A DNA stretch of 8,113 nucleotides, taken from the NCBI GenBank assembly GCA_045113275.1, contig JBGUIU010000325.1:1-8113 (forward strand). Reading direction: 5' to 3'. The translations under genes were made by a program, and so were the position numbers. The notes beneath the pieces were generated by a model. The model searched no databases. It was given only the letters and a program-made list of their open reading frames with translations, and was not told the origin of the DNA. Numbering within the stretch: the stretch's first letter is position 1; each line of letters opens with the position of its first letter. This document shows positions 5,524 to 8,113 of the stretch, piece after piece. The DNA is from UBA1181 sp045113275. Lineage in GTDB: Bacteria > Bacteroidota > Bacteroidia > Bacteroidales > Paludibacteraceae.

Positions 5524-7961
5524 ATGCTAACCTCCAAATATCCATAGTTTTTATCTTCATCTATGACGCCGATATAGTCGTCATAGAATTGTGGTTGAAG
5601 TACAGTTGCTTTATCGTCCAGTATTTTATACAGGGCTCCTAATTTTTCCAGTTTATTAAGCTGATAGGAATACAAAGAAACGGTGTATTGTTTTGCTTTT
5701 TCTAAGGCGTCCGAGACAAAATGATCATTCCATCTAGCCTTTTCGGAATTCAAATCGTTGATGATTTGAATTCCTTCTTTATAGGGAACGATGACATCAG
5801 TGTTTTCTGTATCGAATACTTTAAATTCTAATCCTGCCGAAGAGAATGCTTGCTTTAAATAATATAATTGATTTTCTTCTCGATGACCTGAATATTGCTC
5901 GTTAGAGGATAGAAGATTGTAAAGAGTCTCTTTATTGGGTAGACGATATTCTTGATAGCCTATGCCGAAGCTATTGAAATATTGCTTGTAGTAATGCTTG
6001 ATAGATTCTTCGCTGTCCAGGTTTTCTTGGAATTTGGAGCTATTCTTTTTAAATTCTGTCAGGAGACTTTCGGTTGCCATTTTTGACGCTTTGATTTCTT
6101 TGAGCCGATTAAGGTTTTCGTCAAGACATGAGAGGATATAGACGTCTCCGGCATTCTTGCTTTCACCATTTCTGTTACATCTTCCAGCAGTCTGAACAAC
6201 GCTGTCCATGCCTGCACAAAACCTGATGGCTCTTTCGAAAGATATGTGTACGCCTGCTTCAATTACCTGCGTTGAGATGCATATTACTTTGCGAGAGGCC
6301 AGAGAGTTTGCTGCGTTGCTGTTTTTAATTTCTTCCAGTGCTGTTTTCATCTCGTTCAGAATATCCCGACGGTGTTGAATACACATCGAAGCAGATAAAT
6401 GGAATTTTTCGCATCCGTCGATGCAAATATGATCAAAGAGATATGAGGCCTCATTTTTCTTGTTGCAGACAATCAGTAGACTATTGCAGCCGTTGAGTAA
6501 AGTTTGAACTAATGCGGGGGTATCTTCTAATGAGCAACTGTCTAATGAACTAATCGTTGTGCGACGGAATAGCTCCCGGATTTCCTTGCCGCAACATACA
6601 ATATCCCCAGAGATGTTTTTCAGCGGGAAACGATTGCCTTCAAAAGTTGGTTGTGTGGCTGAAGATAACACAATGGTTGCTTTGCATACTGTCTGAAGAA
6701 AATTCATAGCAGAGTTAAATAGTGACAGCATCTTTACTGGCACAGTCTGTACTTCGTCAATGACGATGATGCTTTCGCATAACGCATGCAGTCTGCGAAC
6801 AGAGGACATTTTACCTGAAAACAAAGTGTTCAGGAATTGAACCATGGTAGTGATAATGATAGGAGAGTGCCAGGTTTCAGTATAGTATTCCCATTTGTCA
6901 TACTCCTCCGTGCTTTCGGTAGGGTGTATGATGTTGGAGTGATGTTCGAGGATTATGGCATCATTGTTGACAAATTTTCTTATTTCAGCTGCATTCTGGT
7001 CGAGGATGCTGAGCAAAGGGGTAACAAAGATAATCCGTTTTTTTTCATGTTCTTTGGCATGAGCAAGCGCAAATCGTAAGGAACTCAGTGTTTTGCCCGC
7101 ACCGGTAGGCAGGTTGAGTCGATAGATACCTGATTCCTTTAGTGAGGAATCTCGACACATTCCTGAAAGGAGACTTCTTGCTTTTTCTATTTCTGTCTGA
7201 CACGGAAGCAAGGCGAGTTGTTTTTCCACTTGAGTTAAGGTATCATTCCATAAATCTCTGGTTGCAAGGATTTCGAACTGTGGTTTTCCTGCATAGAATT
7301 CAGAAGTATCTCTTCGATCTCCTTCAACAACTGCCGATAATACAAGTCTTGCAAGTAATCCTAAATAAAAAAAATATTCCTGATTGCGATCATTGTCATC
7401 TTGTGACTGGTAGTTATCGAACAGCTCATCAAGCACAGACAGTATAGTATCTATTTCGTTGGCCGACTTATAAAATAGTTTTTCAATATCGGATGTAGAG
7501 CAATAAATGCTGAAGAAATTATCCATTGCTTCATGGTAGGATATTCCTTCTTTGTTTTGTCTATGGTCGAAACCGTTTTTATGGTCTTCACTAACACAAT
7601 CAAAGAGACCATGATGAGCTCCGATGGCGTAGGCAATAATCTCACTTGTCAGAATCTCAATGGGGTTGTCGAGATTAGAGTGAAATTTTTTCAAAATGTA
7701 TCTAACGCCGGCAAAAGTATGATTGACGCTCCCGCGCCTCGCTTTCAGACCATTAGTCGCATCATCTAAATATTTCTGAAACGCCAGCGTGAATTTCCCG
7801 AAATCATGCATCATACCAGTTAAAAACGCCGTGCTTCCTAGACCAACAGAAAGGAGACTGTTTTGGGCATAAATTGCAGTGTGGTCGCAGTGATCCTGAC
7901 ATGTCTGGTCAATTCTATTACCACTATCATCCAGTTTAGTGTGTGCCAGAAAGAGAGTCAT
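5520..7961 (-). CDS. cas3: CRISPR-associated nuclease-helicase Cas3 (HD-DExD/H)
   Basis: Cas3 is recruited by Cascade to the R-loop, nicks the displaced strand and degrades it 3'-5'. The predicted protein is 813 aa. The N-terminal HD domain has His27 (DHCDHTAIYA), His52-Asp53 (GMMHDFGK), His81 (NHTFAG) and His116-His117 (AHHG). The SF2 helicase has Walker A LPTGAGKT (284-291), Walker B-like DEVQ (402-405), SAT (434-436), STQVIEAG (563-570) and QTAGRCNR (590-597). All motifs are intact. Start choice: the frame is open 20 codons further to a TTG at 8021. ATG 7961 has GGAGGA 4 nt upstream and gives MTLFLAHTKLDDSG, the usual Cas3 opening, so it is preferred. First gene of the operon; its stop overlaps cas5c as ATGA. 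Confidence 0.96.
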   Translation of the reverse strand: MTLFLAHTKLDDSGNRIDQTCQDHCDHTAIYAQNSLLSVGLGSTAFLTGMMHDFGKFTLAFQKYLDDATNGLKARRGSVNHTFAGVRYILKKFHSNLDNPIEILTSEIIAYAIGAHHGLFDCVSEDHKNGFDHRQNKEGISYHEAMDNFFSIYCSTSDIEKLFYKSANEIDTILSVLDELFDNYQSQDDNDRNQEYFFYLGLLARLVLSAVVEGDRRDTSEFYAGKPQFEILATRDLWNDTLTQVEKQLALLPCQTEIEKARSLLSGMCRDSSLKESGIYRLNLPTGAGKTLSSLRFALAHAKEHEKKRIIFVTPLLSILDQNAAEIRKFVNNDAIILEHHSNIIHPTESTEEYDKWEYYTETWHSPIIITTMVQFLNTLFSGKMSSVRRLHALCESIIVIDEVQTVPVKMLSLFNSAMNFLQTVCKATIVLSSATQPTFEGNRFPLKNISGDIVCCGKEIRELFRRTTISSLDSCSLEDTPALVQTLLNGCNSLLIVCNKKNEASYLFDHICIDGCEKFHLSASMCIQHRRDILNEMKTALEEIKNSNAANSLASRKVICISTQVIEAGVHISFERAIRFCAGMDSVVQTAGRCNRNGESKNAGDVYILSCLDENLNRLKEIKASKMATESLLTEFKKNSSKFQENLDSEESIKHYYKQYFNSFGIGYQEYRLPNKETLYNLLSSNEQYSGHREENQLYYLKQAFSSAGLEFKVFDTENTDVIVPYKEGIQIINDLNSEKARWNDHFVSDALEKAKQYTVSLYSYQLNKLEKLGALYKILDDKATVLQPQFYDDYIGVIDEDKNYGYLEVSI

Positions 7962-7965
7962 GTCG

Positions 7966-7971
7966 TCCTCC
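7966..7971 (-). promoter_or_regulatory. Shine-Dalgarno site fixing the cas3 start at ATG 7961
   Basis: The minus strand reads GGAGGA, 4 nt before the ATG (7961-7959). The alternative upstream TTG at 8021 has no comparable site and would place codons over the promoter and repeat-like element. Confidence 0.85.
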
Positions 7972-7981
7972 GAAATATGTA

Positions 7982-8010
7982 TTGCCACTTTTTTGTGAGA
8001 TGGGTAAAAT
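7982..8010 (+). promoter_or_regulatory. Near-consensus plus-strand promoter divergent from cas3
   Basis: TTGCCA (7982-7987, 5 of 6) and TAAAAT (8005-8010, 5 of 6) are separated by exactly 17 bp. It is the best sigma-A match in the flanks of the operon, better than anything seen for cas3 itself. Initiation would fall near 8016-8018, at the first bases of the repeat-like element. It sits in the 5' untranslated region of cas3 and points away from it, where no protein gene follows within the window. Confidence 0.6.
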
Positions 8011-8016
8011 GTAATA

Positions 8017-8054
8017 GTCAACTTTTGTAGTTTTAAAAAGTTGGGGATTGAAAA
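8017..8054 (+). repeat. Degenerate type I-C CRISPR-repeat-like element (pseudo-repeat)
   Basis: In order on the plus strand: GT (8017-8018), the stem arm CAACTTTT (8019-8026), a 9-nt loop, the exact inverse arm AAAAGTTG (8036-8043), then GGGATTGAAAA (8044-8054). A I-C repeat has the same plan: GT, stem, loop, stem ending in G, then an 11-nt handle TGGATTGAAAT after the Cas5c cut. The handle matches at 9 of 11 bases and has exactly the right length. Differences are an AT-rich, longer stem-loop (38 nt in all, against about 32) and a single copy. It could instead be an operator palindrome that happens to be followed by GGATTGAAA. Confidence 0.6.
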
Positions 8055-8070
8055 ATTTATATTTATGCGG

Positions 8071-8108
8071 TAGGCGAAAGCATCTTTTATGGAAGATGCT
8101 TTTGCTTA
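8071..8108 (+). terminator. Hairpin with partial U-tract, likely plus-strand terminator
   Basis: AAAGCATCTT (8077-8086) and AAGATGCTTT (8093-8102) are perfect 10-bp arms with a 6-nt loop. In plus-strand RNA the stem extends to 8071/8108 through two G:U pairs, which become C-A mismatches on the other strand. A tract TTTTGCTT follows the inner GCATCTT/AAGATGC stem, while the minus-strand side has no U-run. Both points favour termination of a plus-strand transcript. The GC content of the stem is modest, so it may be leaky. Confidence 0.5.
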
Positions 8109-8113
8109 TCAAG

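Larger units (their letters stand above)
7972..8070 (-). promoter_or_regulatory. Upstream region of the cas operon; cas promoter not clearly defined
   Basis: The cas promoter is expected here, but no strong minus-strand sigma-A site is visible. The best -35 is TTGACT (8021-8016), and no good -10 lies 16-19 bp downstream. A weak alternative is TTAAAA and TACATT around the same repeat. TATAAA at 8061-8056 lacks a -35. The operon may be weakly expressed or activator-dependent, or its promoter may lie to the right of the window. The 8-bp inverted repeat 8019-8043 overlaps all candidates, so it could also act as an operator. Confidence 0.3.
8016..8108 (+). ncRNA. Putative short crRNA-like RNA: pseudo-repeat, spacer-like segment, terminator hairpin
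   Basis: The unit has its own promoter (7982-8010), predicted start at about 8016-8018, a I-C-type pseudo-repeat, about 16 nt of single-stranded spacer-like sequence (8055-8070), and an end hairpin (8071-8108). The primary RNA would be about 92 nt. Cas5c cleavage after G8043 would leave about 65 nt, close to the size of a normal I-C crRNA (handle, spacer and 3' repeat stem), with the terminator hairpin standing in for the 3' stem. By analogy with Cas-regulating RNAs near cas promoters in other types, it may load into Cascade and repress the operon, or titrate Cascade. No coding potential is evident. Expression and loading are unproven. Confidence 0.45.

Noticed and set aside
7451..7645. A 64-codon minus-strand open frame inside cas3.
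   Set aside because: It is out of frame with the intact HD domain of cas3 and shows low-complexity, shadow-like composition. Nothing supports translation.
7962..8021. A 20-codon N-terminal extension of cas3 from TTG 8021.
   Set aside because: There is no SD at the TTG, while ATG 7961 has GGAGGA directly upstream and gives the usual Cas3 N-terminus. The extension would overlap promoter and repeat-like sequence.
1..8113. Search for a full CRISPR array, transposon ends, tRNA genes, an anti-CRISPR gene or a toxin-antitoxin pair.
   Set aside because: There is no regularly spaced repeat, transposase, cloverleaf or extra small gene with an SD. The genes fill almost all of the window and the two flanks are described above.

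Overview
The window carries a complete type I-C (Dvulg) CRISPR-Cas operon, all on the minus strand, in the canonical order cas3 - cas5c - cas8c (with an internal cas11c) - cas7c - cas4 - cas1 - cas2. There is no cas6, as expected for I-C, because Cas5c cuts the pre-crRNA. Codon use, moderate-to-low GC and strong GGAGG-type Shine-Dalgarno sites suggest a Bacillota (Firmicutes) host. I cannot name a genus from the sequence alone.

Layout, right to left (the direction of transcription). Bases 7962-8113 are noncoding and lie upstream of cas3. Cas3 (5520-7961) is the HD nuclease-helicase. Cas5c (4795-5523), Cas8c (2967-4793), the embedded small subunit Cas11c (2967-3362) and Cas7c (2141-2986) form Cascade. 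Cas4 (1498-2151), Cas1 (455-1486) and Cas2 (158-448) form the spacer-acquisition module. Bases 1-157 are the CRISPR leader, reading on the minus strand with a perfect inverted repeat next to cas2 and two candidate promoters. The array itself should lie just to the left of base 1. No complete array is inside the window. Genes overlap or are separated by 11 nt at most, and each has its SD inside the preceding gene, so the set is one translationally coupled operon.

The most interesting signal is in the small gap upstream of cas3. On the PLUS strand, divergent from cas3, a near-consensus promoter (TTGCCA, 17 bp, TAAAAT; 7982-8010) is followed after 6 nt by an element built exactly like a type I-C repeat: GT, an 8-bp inverted-repeat stem (8019-8026 with 8036-8043), then an 11-nt 3' piece GGGATTGAAAA (8044-8054). 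That piece matches the usual I-C crRNA 5' handle TGGATTGAAAT at 9 of 11 positions. About 16 nt later comes a hairpin (8071-8108) that pairs better in the plus-strand RNA and could end a short transcript. This looks like a solitary degenerate repeat plus spacer-like unit facing away from the operon. It would be a crRNA-like regulatory RNA, conceptually like the Cas-regulating RNAs (CreR) described for other CRISPR types. The element is seen directly; its expression and function are inference.

Together, Cas5c-Cas7c-Cas8c-Cas11c bind crRNAs from the array at the left and recruit Cas3 to degrade invading DNA. Cas4-Cas1-Cas2 add new spacers at the leader end. The pseudo-repeat RNA, if real, would be a candidate feedback sensor of free Cascade or crRNA at the operon's own promoter.
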